DNA of 64,000 nucleotides from Bacteroides luhongzhouii (GTDB lineage: Bacteria; Bacteroidota; Bacteroidia; Bacteroidales; Bacteroidaceae): assembly GCF_009193295.2 (NCBI RefSeq), contig NZ_CP059973.1, positions 1,798,001 to 1,862,000 of the forward strand, given 5' to 3'. The notes under the pieces are model-generated. The model did no database searches. It worked only from the letters and a program-made list of their open reading frames with translations, and was not told where the DNA came from. Positions 17,402 to 24,732 of this stretch are shown one piece after another. Position 1 is the first letter of the stretch, and each line of letters starts with the position of its first letter. Both the position numbers and the translations under genes were made by a program.

Positions 17402-18253
17402 ATGAAATTTAAAATAGAATATATTTTGCTGTGTTTGTGGGGGCTAGGCTTACAATCTTGTAGCAAAGATGAAAACAACAACTCCAATAATTTTGCCACC
17501 GGCATCGTAGAACTTCCTGCTCTCCGCAATGGTGTAAACGATGTGTTTGTAACTCACTCTACTACTTTCAAAGGGCAGAAAGTAACCTCTTTCAGTATGG
17601 AATACGATAAGAGTAAGAAACATTCCCGTTGGATTGCTTTTCGATTCGATAATCAAACTAGACTGCAAGAGGCAACTCGTAGTGATGAATTTATTCCGGA
17701 CCCTTCTCTTGATATGGAATATCAACGTACTCAAGTAGATTTTGGGAAAAAAGGTTATGATAGAGGGCACCTCTGTGCTTCTGCCGACAGACTTTATCAA
17801 CAAGAAGCTAATGACCAAACCTTTTATTATACGAATATGAGTCCGCAACGGAACAATTTTAATACAGGTGTTTGGTTGGCATTGGAAGGACAAGTACAGT
17901 CATGGGGGCGTAGCTGTACAGCTTCAGATACCTTGTATGTAGTAAAAGGCGGAACGATTGATAAGGAGGAACAAGTCAAAGAATATATAGGTGGCGACCG
18001 TAGCAAGCCTGTTCCTAAATATTATTATATGGCTTTGTTGTTTAAAAAGGGAGATTCTTTCAAAGCAATTGCTTTTTGGATGGAACATACAGACAGTAAA
18101 CCGTCAAAAACAATAAAACTTGTTGACTATGCATTATCAATAGATGAACTGGAAGAAAAGACAGGAATTGATTTTTTTCCGAATCTAAATGATAATTTGG
18201 AAAATGCGCTTGAGGCTACGTATTCAACAAAAGCGTGGCCGGGATTGGAATAA
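17402..18253 (+). CDS. Secreted DNA/RNA non-specific endonuclease lipoprotein
   Basis: 283 aa. Lipoprotein signal with Cys20 (LQSCSKDE). Unlike its paralogue at 9425-10582, it lacks a BACON domain and goes almost directly into the NUC1-type nuclease domain (about 34-275). The catalytic DRGH is intact (Asp120, Arg121, Gly122, His123), followed by CASADR and NMSPQRNNFNTGVW (Asn145, Asn154), giving the Mg-binding Asn and catalytic His of betabetaalpha-Me nucleases. Family members cut single- and double-stranded DNA and RNA. It is the fourth gene of the receptor cluster and is separated from the third by a hairpin. The two nucleases share the C-terminal block SIDELEEKTGIDFFPNL, which suggests local duplication. 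Confidence 0.92.
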   Translation: MKFKIEYILLCLWGLGLQSCSKDENNNSNNFATGIVELPALRNGVNDVFVTHSTTFKGQKVTSFSMEYDKSKKHSRWIAFRFDNQTRLQEATRSDEFIPDPSLDMEYQRTQVDFGKKGYDRGHLCASADRLYQQEANDQTFYYTNMSPQRNNFNTGVWLALEGQVQSWGRSCTASDTLYVVKGGTIDKEEQVKEYIGGDRSKPVPKYYYMALLFKKGDSFKAIAFWMEHTDSKPSKTIKLVDYALSIDELEEKTGIDFFPNLNDNLENALEATYSTKAWPGLE

Positions 18254-18404
18254 GATCACTCGTTAATAATTTTAGTGCTCATATACTCCGATTTTATAAA
18301 TCAATCATATAAAGGTAATAAATTATCGGGTACTTGTACTTCATTGCTTTTAAAAAGAGGAAAGTATAAATATAGTTGCTTTTAACTGAATGAGGAGGTG
18401 TAGA

Positions 18405-18422
18405 AAACAGTACGTACTGTTT
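18405..18422. promoter_or_regulatory. Perfect 18-bp palindrome overlapping a promoter -33 element
   Basis: AAACAGTACGTACTGTTT is fully self-complementary and its right end overlaps the TTTG at 18420-18423. The symmetry and position fit an operator for a dimeric repressor of the AAA-ATPase gene. Confidence 0.55.
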
Positions 18423-18450
18423 GAAGTCTATATTTTAATGCCTAAATTTG
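18420..18450 (+). promoter_or_regulatory. Complete -33/-7 promoter of the AAA-ATPase gene
   Basis: TTTG at 18420-18423 and TAAATTTG at 18443-18450 with a 19-nt spacer match the Bacteroidota vegetative promoter. The start would be near 18457, about 25 nt before the ATG at 18482. Confidence 0.65.
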
Positions 18451-18481
18451 TCTACGTTTCAATTTTATAAGGATAGGCATT

Positions 18482-19094
18482 ATGGATACTACTTTCAGAA
18501 TATACCCGATAGGAATACAGAATTTTGAGCAGTTACGCAATAATAACAACGTCTATGTAGATAAGACGGAGTTGATTTATCGTTTGGCTAATACCAATAA
18601 GGCTTATTTTTTGACTCGTCCCCGTCGTTTCGGAAAAAGTTTGTTGGTATCCACTCTTCATGCTTATTTTCGGGGGAAGAAGGAATTGTTTCAAGGTTTG
18701 GCAATGGAGCGTTTGGAGAAAGAGTGGAATGTCTTCCGGTGTTGCACCTTGATTTCAGTATGACAAAGTACACAGCACTTTCCGACCTCTTGGGACAGTT
18801 GAATCTGAACTTATACGATTGGGAAAACTCTATGGAAAGGAAGAAATAGAAGGTACGCCCGCGGAACGTTTCCGGGGAGTGATTCGTCGTGCTTATGAAC
18901 AGACGGGCAAACCGGTAGTAGTACTTATTGACGAATACGATGCTCCTTTATTAGACAGTAACCATTTGCCGGAACTGCAAAATGAACTTCGAGAAGAAAT
19001 GCGGAAATTCTTCAGTCCCTTGAAAGCGCAAGGAGCACATTACACGCGTTTGGTTGCAGGTGGCAGATGTTTTTATGTTTTTTCAACTTTATAG
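18482..19094 (+). pseudogene. Broken AAA-ATPase-like gene (PF09820-type, normally with a PD-(D/E)XK nuclease tail)
   Basis: The three frames together give a recognisable AAA-ATPase_like N-terminal half. Frame one (18482 on) has YPIGIQNFEQLRNNNNVYVDKT and the Walker A variant RPRRFGKSLLV. The text then continues in a second frame (LPVLHLDFSMTKYTALSDLLGQ, from about 18733) and a third (KLYGKEEIEGTPAERFRGVIRRAYEQTG, from about 18819) with Walker B VVVLIDEYDAPLL. Each shift is explained by one missing base: a T near 18734 and an A in the run near 18820. After GAH (about 19040) similarity stops and a stop codon follows at 19092-19094, so the sensor region and nuclease tail (several hundred residues) are gone. 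The promoter is still intact. Confidence 0.85.
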
Positions 19095-19226
19095 AGGAAG
19101 GATTACGCATCAAAATTAGGGTCACAACCGTAAGTCATAAACCCAATTCACCTCTGTGTCCTCCGTGTCCTCTGTGGTGAAAAGAATCAAAACTGCATAG
19201 AAACGAGTTAAACGTTGCGCTAATGA
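19095..19226. other. Non-coding stretch after the pseudogene, with a short tandem element
   Basis: No ORF of note. At 19147-19181 TTCACC and GGTGAA flank three 9-nt units (TCTGTGTCC, TCCGTGTCC, TCTGTGGTG), a layout very like the element at 6048-6080. Confidence 0.5.
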
Positions 19227-19365
19227 ATGGGTCAAGGGTGAGGGGTGGTGAGGGTAGATTTATAACCTTTTATTTTATTATTTTCTATACTATCTCCTTT
19301 TTTATCTATAAAAAAAAATACGAAAGTTATAAATCTACCCTCACCACCCCTCACCCTTGACCCAT
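19227..19365. repeat. Perfect 40-bp inverted repeat with G-quadruplex potential
   Basis: The arm at 19227-19266 is the exact reverse complement of 19326-19365 (40 of 40), separated by a 59-nt AT-rich spacer. The left arm carries four G-runs (19229-19254: GGG, GGG, GGGG, GGG with loops of 4, 3 and 6), so one strand of each arm could form a quadruplex. The spacer is coding-free. It could be a MITE-like remnant, a recombination site or a strong cruciform/hairpin; no transposase is nearby. Confidence 0.8.
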
Positions 19366-19604
19366 ATCTTATAATAAAAAGATAACGGGGAATCTTAAAA
19401 ACTCAATCGTCTTTTTCAGATTTACCACAACGTTTTCAGAATACTCCATTATTTTATTCAAAACAGTGCAGGAATGAATCAAATTTTAGGGATATAGCTG
19501 TCCTAAACCAAATCCTCCAAGAATTACAATTGAGTCGGCTTGCTGAATATACATAACTTCCAGCATTTATTTCCATATTTCCACCACATTTAAAAAAATA
19601 TGTA
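19366..19604. other. Intergenic stretch without recognisable features
   Basis: AT-rich, no ORF with plausible start, no strong hairpin seen. Confidence 0.4.
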
Positions 19605-19612
19605 TATCTTTG
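19605..19612 (+). promoter_or_regulatory. -7 box in front of the structured RNA candidate
   Basis: TATCTTTG matches TAnnTTTG fully; predicted start near 19618-19620. The region about 20 nt upstream is ACATTTAA, with TTTA rather than TTTG. Confidence 0.5.
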
Positions 19613-19617
19613 TCGTA

Positions 19618-19895
19618 CGCTTTCTGCTCATCAGCGTGATGAAATTAGCGGGAGGCGCTATATATTACTAATTTGAGTATATGTGTATTATCTCTCACCT
19701 CTAAAAATAGCAAGTTTAAGTAAAGAGAGATGATTCGACAGATACTCCACGTGAACGGCTGTATATCAACATATCCGTAAGGAATGTGTTATATATAAAC
19801 GATTGACGTGGGTGTCTGTTGTTATCATTGTCTTTTACGAGGGTATTGCTAGCCTAAGAGGTGGATAATGGTGCAACAGCATTCACGTCTTTTTT
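19618..19895 (+). ncRNA. Candidate structured RNA (stand-alone sRNA or leader), unclassified
   Basis: The stretch 19687-19869 folds into one long nested rod. P1: 19687-19692, 19696-19702 and 19708-19713 pair with 19864-19869, 19857-19863 and 19846-19851. P2: 19720-19752 pairs with 19806-19838 as about 28 base pairs with small loops, including a 14-bp part (ACAGAUA, bulged C, UCCACGU against ACGUGGGUGUCUGU). P3: 19762-19776 pairs with 19781-19795 and is capped by GUAA, a GNRA tetraloop. Several G-U wobbles (19746/19812, 19743/19814, 19725/19834) would be A-C mismatches on the other strand, so the plus strand is the RNA. Two small hairpins (19628-19641 and 19646-19660) lie upstream and a T6 run (19890-19895) downstream. 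A -7 box is at 19605. I cannot match it to 6S, tmRNA, SRP or RNase P RNA. Confidence 0.55.
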
Positions 19896-20041
19896 GTGTC
19901 CGGTCGGTTATGATTACCCCAAAAGTCTAACCTAAACAATTCCCCGTCCGCCCGAAATACAGAAAACGTGGATGCCGGTTGTGCCACATAAACAAAATAA
20001 TACTCCATTTTTATTGTGGAACACATTAAAACAAAAGCATT

Positions 20042-20491
20042 ATGCCAAAATGGATTAGCGTAGAAGAAGCGGCGGCCAAGTATGGAATCAACAAAGAAGT
20101 AATCTGGCTTTGGGCGGATATGAAAAGATTCCCGATGTCGTATGAGAAAGGTATCACCACTGTTGATGAAGAAAGCCTTATCGGATTCCTGCATCAGAAT
20201 AAGGATCGAGTTACAGCCGAGTATATCGACACATTGGAAGACCTATGTATTGGAAAAGCAAATATCTGTAACTTATATGCTGAAATTATCGGTTGTCAAG
20301 ACAAAGAACTCTTGTATCAAAGGGAGCAAATCGCTCGAATGAAAGAGATACAAACAGCTATGAAAAGGCAAAACAGCCGGCTCCGGGATTGTGAGAAAGT
20401 GTTCACGAAATATGAAGAGAACTTTAGTACCTGCTGGATTGGAAGAATCTGCGCTCACTTAAGGCGACTGATACGGTTGATACGACGGTAA
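20042..20491 (+). CDS. Small HTH-like protein with basic C-terminus, function unknown
   Basis: 149 aa. The N-terminus (MPKWISVEEAAAKYGINKEVIWLWADMKRFPMS) resembles an excisionase/MerR-type winged helix: 'SVEEAAAKYGI' as helix one and turn, 'KEVIWLWADMKRFP' as the recognition helix. The middle (about 60-125) is helical and charged with heptad-like spacing, a likely coiled coil for dimerisation. The last 20 residues are very basic and amphipathic (WIGRICAHLRRLIRLIRR), suggesting membrane or nucleic-acid contact. No promoter box is seen between the RNA candidate and this ATG, so the 19605 promoter may serve both. It is near no phage genes. I do not recognise a named family. Confidence 0.7.
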   Translation: MPKWISVEEAAAKYGINKEVIWLWADMKRFPMSYEKGITTVDEESLIGFLHQNKDRVTAEYIDTLEDLCIGKANICNLYAEIIGCQDKELLYQREQIARMKEIQTAMKRQNSRLRDCEKVFTKYEENFSTCWIGRICAHLRRLIRLIRR

Positions 20492-20649
20492 ATACCATTC
20501 TATCTCATTTTAAACCCTGAATAGATATATTTAAAGATATCCCTAAACAGAAATGTTTAAAAATACTAGAAATATACTGTAGTAAGATTTTTTATCCATT
20601 CGTTTTATATTCTTAACTCCGAAAAATTCGTAAGTGTAGATAAACCAAC

Positions 20650-20657
20650 TACTTTTG
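20650..20657 (+). promoter_or_regulatory. -7 box of the barrel protein gene
   Basis: TACTTTTG fully matches TAnnTTTG; predicted start near 20663 and a leader of about 60 nt before ATG 20725. Confidence 0.45.
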
Positions 20658-20724
20658 GCTCTCGAATTTGCAGCATTTTTGAATGTCTTGCGTCTAATAA
20701 ACATAAACTAATATATTTCTAGTC

Positions 20725-23283
20725 ATGAAACACAGACTGCTACTACTGATTCTATTCGTATTCGCTACCTCCGTGGCGGGGTGGGCACAAAAATCCACAG
20801 CTCCTTCTTATACAGTCAAAGGAGTACTTATTGATTCTTTAACACAAGAGGGAGAGCCGTATGCTACCATCAAAATAGCAAAGAAAAATGCTCCGGATAA
20901 AGCAGTCAAGATGGCGGTGACTGGGGCGAATGGTAAATTTCAGGAGAAACTGAATGTCGCTGCGGGCAATTACATCATCACCATTTCTTCGATTGGTAAA
21001 GCACCGATAGTAAAGGAGTTTACTCTAAAACCGTCTGCGAAGGAGGTTGACTTGGGTACAATGATTTCTTCGGAAGCCAATAACGTATTGAAAGGAGTGG
21101 AGGTAGTCGCACAAAAACCTTTGGTAAAGGTAGATGTGGATAAGATTGAATATAATATTGAAGATGACCCGGACTCAAAATCGAACAGTATATTGGAGAT
21201 GCTTCGGAAAGTGCCTTTGGTAACAGTGGATGGAGAAGACAATGTACAGGTGAATGGCAGTAGTAGTTTCAAGATACATGTGAATGGAAAGCCCAATAAT
21301 ATGATGAGCAATAATCCGAAGGAAGTACTGAAAAGTATGCCGGCAAACACAATCAAATATATTGAGGTGATAACTTCACCGGGAGCTAAATATGATGCGG
21401 AAGGTATCGGAGGTATTCTGAATATCGTCACAGTAGGTTCCGGATTTGAAGGCTACACGGCTACTTTCAGAGGAAATGCTAATAATAACGGAGTAGGTGC
21501 CGGCACTTACGCAATGGTGAAACAAGGTAAACTGACTGTTTCTGCCAACTACAACTATAATTATAATAATAGTCCGCGCAGCTATTCCGACAGTTACCGC
21601 GAAAACTATGAGCCTGCTAAGGAGAATGAAAAATACCTGGAATCGGAGAGTAGCTCCAAGTCGAAAGGTAATTTTCAGTATGGCAATTTGGAAGCCAGTT
21701 ACGAGATTGATACGTTGAGGCTGCTGACGGTGGCTTTCGGTATGTACGGCAGTAATGATAAAAGTAACAGTGACGGAAATACGATTATGCACGGAGCTGA
21801 CCGCCAGGATTTTGCGTACCGTTATAGAACGGACAATCATGGAAAAGGATCATGGTATTCTATCAACGGAAATATAGATTATCAGCGTACTTCCCGAAAA
21901 AATAAAGAACGGATGATTACGTTTTCTTATAAAATCAATTCCCAACCCCAAACGAATGATTCATATAATACTTATCTGGACATCGAGCCTGATGAAAATA
22001 AACTGGATATTATAAAAGAATTGTCATTAAAGAATTTCCATTCGGACGGGAAGACAAATACGATGGAGCAGACTTTCCAAGTGGACTATACTACTCCGAT
22101 TGGAAAACTGCATACGATTGAAACCGGAGCCAAATATATTTTCCGACGTAACTCCAGTGATAATCGGTTTTATGAAGCCGAGGGAGCAAGTGAAAACTAT
22201 GCATATAATGAAAATCGTAGTAGCGAGTACCGTCATTTGAATCATATTCTCTCTGCTTATGCCGGATATACGTTGAAATACAAGGGATTTACTTTTAAAC
22301 CGGGATTGCGTTATGAGCAAACTATACAAGAAGTGAAGTATCTGGTGGGTCCGGGCGAGAACTTTAATTCGAATTTTAGTGATCTGGTTCCTTCCGTTTC
22401 GTTGGGTATAAAGCTTGGCAAGACGCAGAATTTGCGTGGTGGATATAATATGCGTATCTGGCGTCCGGGTATCTGGAATTTGAATCCTTATTTCGATAAT
22501 CAGAATCCGATGTTTATCAGTCAGGGAAATCCGAATCTGAAGAGTGAGAAGAGCCATTCGTTCGACTTGTCTTACAGTAGTTTTACGTCCAAGTTCAACA
22601 TCAATCTTTCTTTGCGTCATTCTTTCAATAACAATGGAATTGAAAGAATCAGTCGCTTGATTACTGATAAAGACGGAGAAATCTTTGAAGGTGGGCATAA
22701 AGCTCCCTACGGTGCACTGTATAGCACATATGGTAATATCGGAAAGAGCCGGGAAACAGGATTAAACTTCTATTTGAACTGGAATGCTTCTCCTAAAACG
22801 AGAATTTACGTCAATGGACGTGGCAATTATAGCGATTTGCGGAGTCCTGCCCAAGAGCTGCACAATTATGGATGGAATGCTTCTGCTTATGGAGGAATTC
22901 AGCAGACCTTACCGGGAAAAGTACGTTTGAGCCTGAACGGCGGAGGTAGCACACCCCGAATCAGTTTGCAGGGAAAAGGTTCAGGATATAGTTATTATAG
23001 TTTGGGATTGAGCCGTTCTTTCCTGAAAGAAGAACGTCTTTCTTTGAATATTTATTGCAGCAATGTTCTGGAGAAATACAGAACTTACAATAATCACACA
23101 GAAGGAGCTAACTTTATTTCGAAGAGTTCGAGCAAATATCCGAGCCGGTATTACGGTTTCAGTATCAGCTATCGGCTTGGAGAGTTGAAAGCCAGTGTGA
23201 AGAAAGCCGCACGAAGCATCGACAATGACGATGTGAAAGGTGGCGGAGGAGGTGGAAACACCGGTGGTGGAGGTGGTCAGTAG
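20725..23283 (+). CDS. Outer-membrane beta-barrel protein, TonB-receptor-like (OMP_b-brl_3 type), Gly-rich C-terminus
   Basis: 852 aa. Signal peptide with cleavage near GWAQ. A carboxypeptidase-D regulatory-like sandwich follows (about 28-115: YTVKGVLIDSLTQEGEPYATIKIAKK), then a plug (about 120-235: KPLVKVDVDKIEYNIEDDPDSKSNSILEMLRKVPLVTVDGEDNVQVNGSSSFKIHVNGKPNNMM...GAKYDAEGIGGILNIVT) and a barrel to about 830. The plug pattern PLV.VDG....VNG...I.VNGKP is typical of the barrel_3 family in Bacteroidota, whose ligands are largely unknown. The barrel's last strand (YYGFSISYRLGELKASV) is followed by about 28 residues ending in a GGGGGGNTGGGGGQ tail rather than a terminal aromatic residue. It is a monocistronic gene, ending 27 nt from a convergent PUL. 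Confidence 0.85.
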   Translation: MKHRLLLLILFVFATSVAGWAQKSTAPSYTVKGVLIDSLTQEGEPYATIKIAKKNAPDKAVKMAVTGANGKFQEKLNVAAGNYIITISSIGKAPIVKEFTLKPSAKEVDLGTMISSEANNVLKGVEVVAQKPLVKVDVDKIEYNIEDDPDSKSNSILEMLRKVPLVTVDGEDNVQVNGSSSFKIHVNGKPNNMMSNNPKEVLKSMPANTIKYIEVITSPGAKYDAEGIGGILNIVTVGSGFEGYTATFRGNANNNGVGAGTYAMVKQGKLTVSANYNYNYNNSPRSYSDSYRENYEPAKENEKYLESESSSKSKGNFQYGNLEASYEIDTLRLLTVAFGMYGSNDKSNSDGNTIMHGADRQDFAYRYRTDNHGKGSWYSINGNIDYQRTSRKNKERMITFSYKINSQPQTNDSYNTYLDIEPDENKLDIIKELSLKNFHSDGKTNTMEQTFQVDYTTPIGKLHTIETGAKYIFRRNSSDNRFYEAEGASENYAYNENRSSEYRHLNHILSAYAGYTLKYKGFTFKPGLRYEQTIQEVKYLVGPGENFNSNFSDLVPSVSLGIKLGKTQNLRGGYNMRIWRPGIWNLNPYFDNQNPMFISQGNPNLKSEKSHSFDLSYSSFTSKFNINLSLRHSFNNNGIERISRLITDKDGEIFEGGHKAPYGALYSTYGNIGKSRETGLNFYLNWNASPKTRIYVNGRGNYSDLRSPAQELHNYGWNASAYGGIQQTLPGKVRLSLNGGGSTPRISLQGKGSGYSYYSLGLSRSFLKEERLSLNIYCSNVLEKYRTYNNHTEGANFISKSSSKYPSRYYGFSISYRLGELKASVKKAARSIDNDDVKGGGGGGNTGGGGGQ

Positions 23284-23310
23284 ACCACTTCCGCACACCG
23301 TGATTCCCTC

Positions 23311-24714
23311 TTATTTCTGTCTCACGTCTTGCTTGTTGGTGTTAAAACCAAGTTTGGTTAATCCGGCCTGTACATCAGGATGGCTCATGAAGAGTTTCCA
23401 TAATAATCCGGTCCGGTAATTTTCGATCATGACAGCAATAGGACCTTGGTCGATAGCCAGATAACGTTGCGGATACCAATGGTCCGTTTCGCTGAAAGCA
23501 TCGTAGAATCCGAAAGGCCCGAACACTTTATCTCCCATACCATACAGATGGCGCATCACTTGCATGGAATATTCCGGTGTATAGACAATAGACGAAAGTG
23601 CGGCGGTAGGGGAGATCACTCCTTTGTCGTCCTGTTCATTGGGCGAATGAGCCGCATATCCATCGACGGAGTAGCTGGCGGTCAGTCCCCAACAATCCGG
23701 TCCGAAACCTTTGTAATGTTTAGGGTTGCGGATGCAGTAAGCACGGTTGACCAGTGTCAGGTTGCGCATTTCGTGGAAGTAGCTGGGGCAGTATTCATCT
23801 TTCAGTCCCACCGGATCAAGTCCGAGGAAAGAGTATTGAGCCCAGAAAAGCGGTCCGGCTTCGGTGCCCTGATAGCGGAGATGTAACTCGATACCTTCCA
23901 CTTTATGCGGAGAAACGATGGCTCCGTTCTGTGCCCAACCGTCATGATAGACAGCCGCAGGTACTCCGTGTGTAGGAGAAGCGGCGGCAAGAATATACAT
24001 AATCATACATTCGTTGTAGCCGTGTACAGGGAAATTCATTTCCCAGCCATACGTCGGACTCCAATGCCAGTAAAGAACGTTTTGTCCGCCTTGCCGATAC
24101 CAGTTCCAGTCGACATCCCGCCAAATCTGGTCGATACGTTGGGCGAGTGCTTTCTCTTTCTCGTTTCCGTTGACATAATATTGGTGTACGGCCAGCAGAC
24201 CTTGGATGAGGAAAGCGGTCTCTACCAGATCGCCCCCATTATCTTTCTGACCGAATGGTTTCACCTTGCCCGTATCACCATACCACCAATGAGGGTAAGC
24301 TCCGTGGAAACGGTCTGCCTTTTCGAGGAAAGAAACGATGCGTTCCATTCGCGCCAGTCCCTCTTCGCGAGTGACGTAACCACGGTCGATTCCGGCAAGG
24401 ATAGCCATGATGCCGAAGCCGCTGCCGCCGGAAGTGACTACATTGGCATCGTTTTCTGGATAAACGCCGTCCACATGATAACGTTCGGGAGCCAACCCGC
24501 TATTCGGTTCGGCACCTTCCCAAAAATAAAGGAAAGTCCGTCGCTGGACGCTATCCATCAGGGCGTCGTCCGATAACGAGTCGGTGGCTGCGGAAAGGTT
24601 GTCGCTCTTGCTTTTCCCTTTACAGCTCTGGAAAGTCAGGGCAACGGTAGATAGAAACAGTAACATGAGCGGAAGTGCACTCATCTTTATTATTCTTTTA
24701 TATTTATCGTTCAT
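23311..24714 (-). CDS. GH144-type endo-beta-1,2-glucanase lipoprotein
   Basis: 467 aa from ATG 24714 (a TTG two codons upstream is in frame). Lipoprotein signal ends at TFQSCKGK. The rest is an (alpha/alpha)6 barrel of the 'glucoamylase family' that contains GH144: RRTFLYFWEGAEPNSGLAPER, YPENDANVVTSGGSGFGIMAILAGIDRGY, HWWYGDTGKVKPFGQKDNGGDLVETAFLIQGLL, WSPTYGWEMNFPVHGYNECMIMYILAAASPTHG. The acidic residues in these motifs supply the usual catalytic region. GH144 enzymes cut beta-1,2-glucan to sophoro-oligosaccharides. Being last in a SusC-SusD-GH3-GH144 operon, 18 nt after GH3, supports this specificity, since the same quartet is known in B. thetaiotaomicron. A different beta-glucan cannot be excluded. 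Confidence 0.85.
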   Translation of the reverse strand: MNDKYKRIIKMSALPLMLLFLSTVALTFQSCKGKSKSDNLSAATDSLSDDALMDSVQRRTFLYFWEGAEPNSGLAPERYHVDGVYPENDANVVTSGGSGFGIMAILAGIDRGYVTREEGLARMERIVSFLEKADRFHGAYPHWWYGDTGKVKPFGQKDNGGDLVETAFLIQGLLAVHQYYVNGNEKEKALAQRIDQIWRDVDWNWYRQGGQNVLYWHWSPTYGWEMNFPVHGYNECMIMYILAAASPTHGVPAAVYHDGWAQNGAIVSPHKVEGIELHLRYQGTEAGPLFWAQYSFLGLDPVGLKDEYCPSYFHEMRNLTLVNRAYCIRNPKHYKGFGPDCWGLTASYSVDGYAAHSPNEQDDKGVISPTAALSSIVYTPEYSMQVMRHLYGMGDKVFGPFGFYDAFSETDHWYPQRYLAIDQGPIAVMIENYRTGLLWKLFMSHPDVQAGLTKLGFNTNKQDVRQK

Positions 24715-24732
24715 AATCAAGGTAATAAAAGT

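Noticed and set aside
19883..20194. 103-codon minus-strand frame between the RNA candidate and HTH-like gene
   Set aside because: Overlaps the start of the HTH-like gene antisense, no recognisable protein pattern.
18482..20491. Prophage or integrative element remnant around the AAA-ATPase relic
   Set aside because: No integrase, structural or conjugation genes and no direct repeats bounding the region.
22027..22698. Long open frames on the minus strand within the barrel protein gene (also 21376-21840)
   Set aside because: They lie wholly inside a clearly coding gene and encode low-complexity, non-domain text; antisense shadows.
23905..24576. 223-codon plus-strand frame inside the GH144 gene
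   Set aside because: Shadow of the real gene; no conserved motif, no start context.
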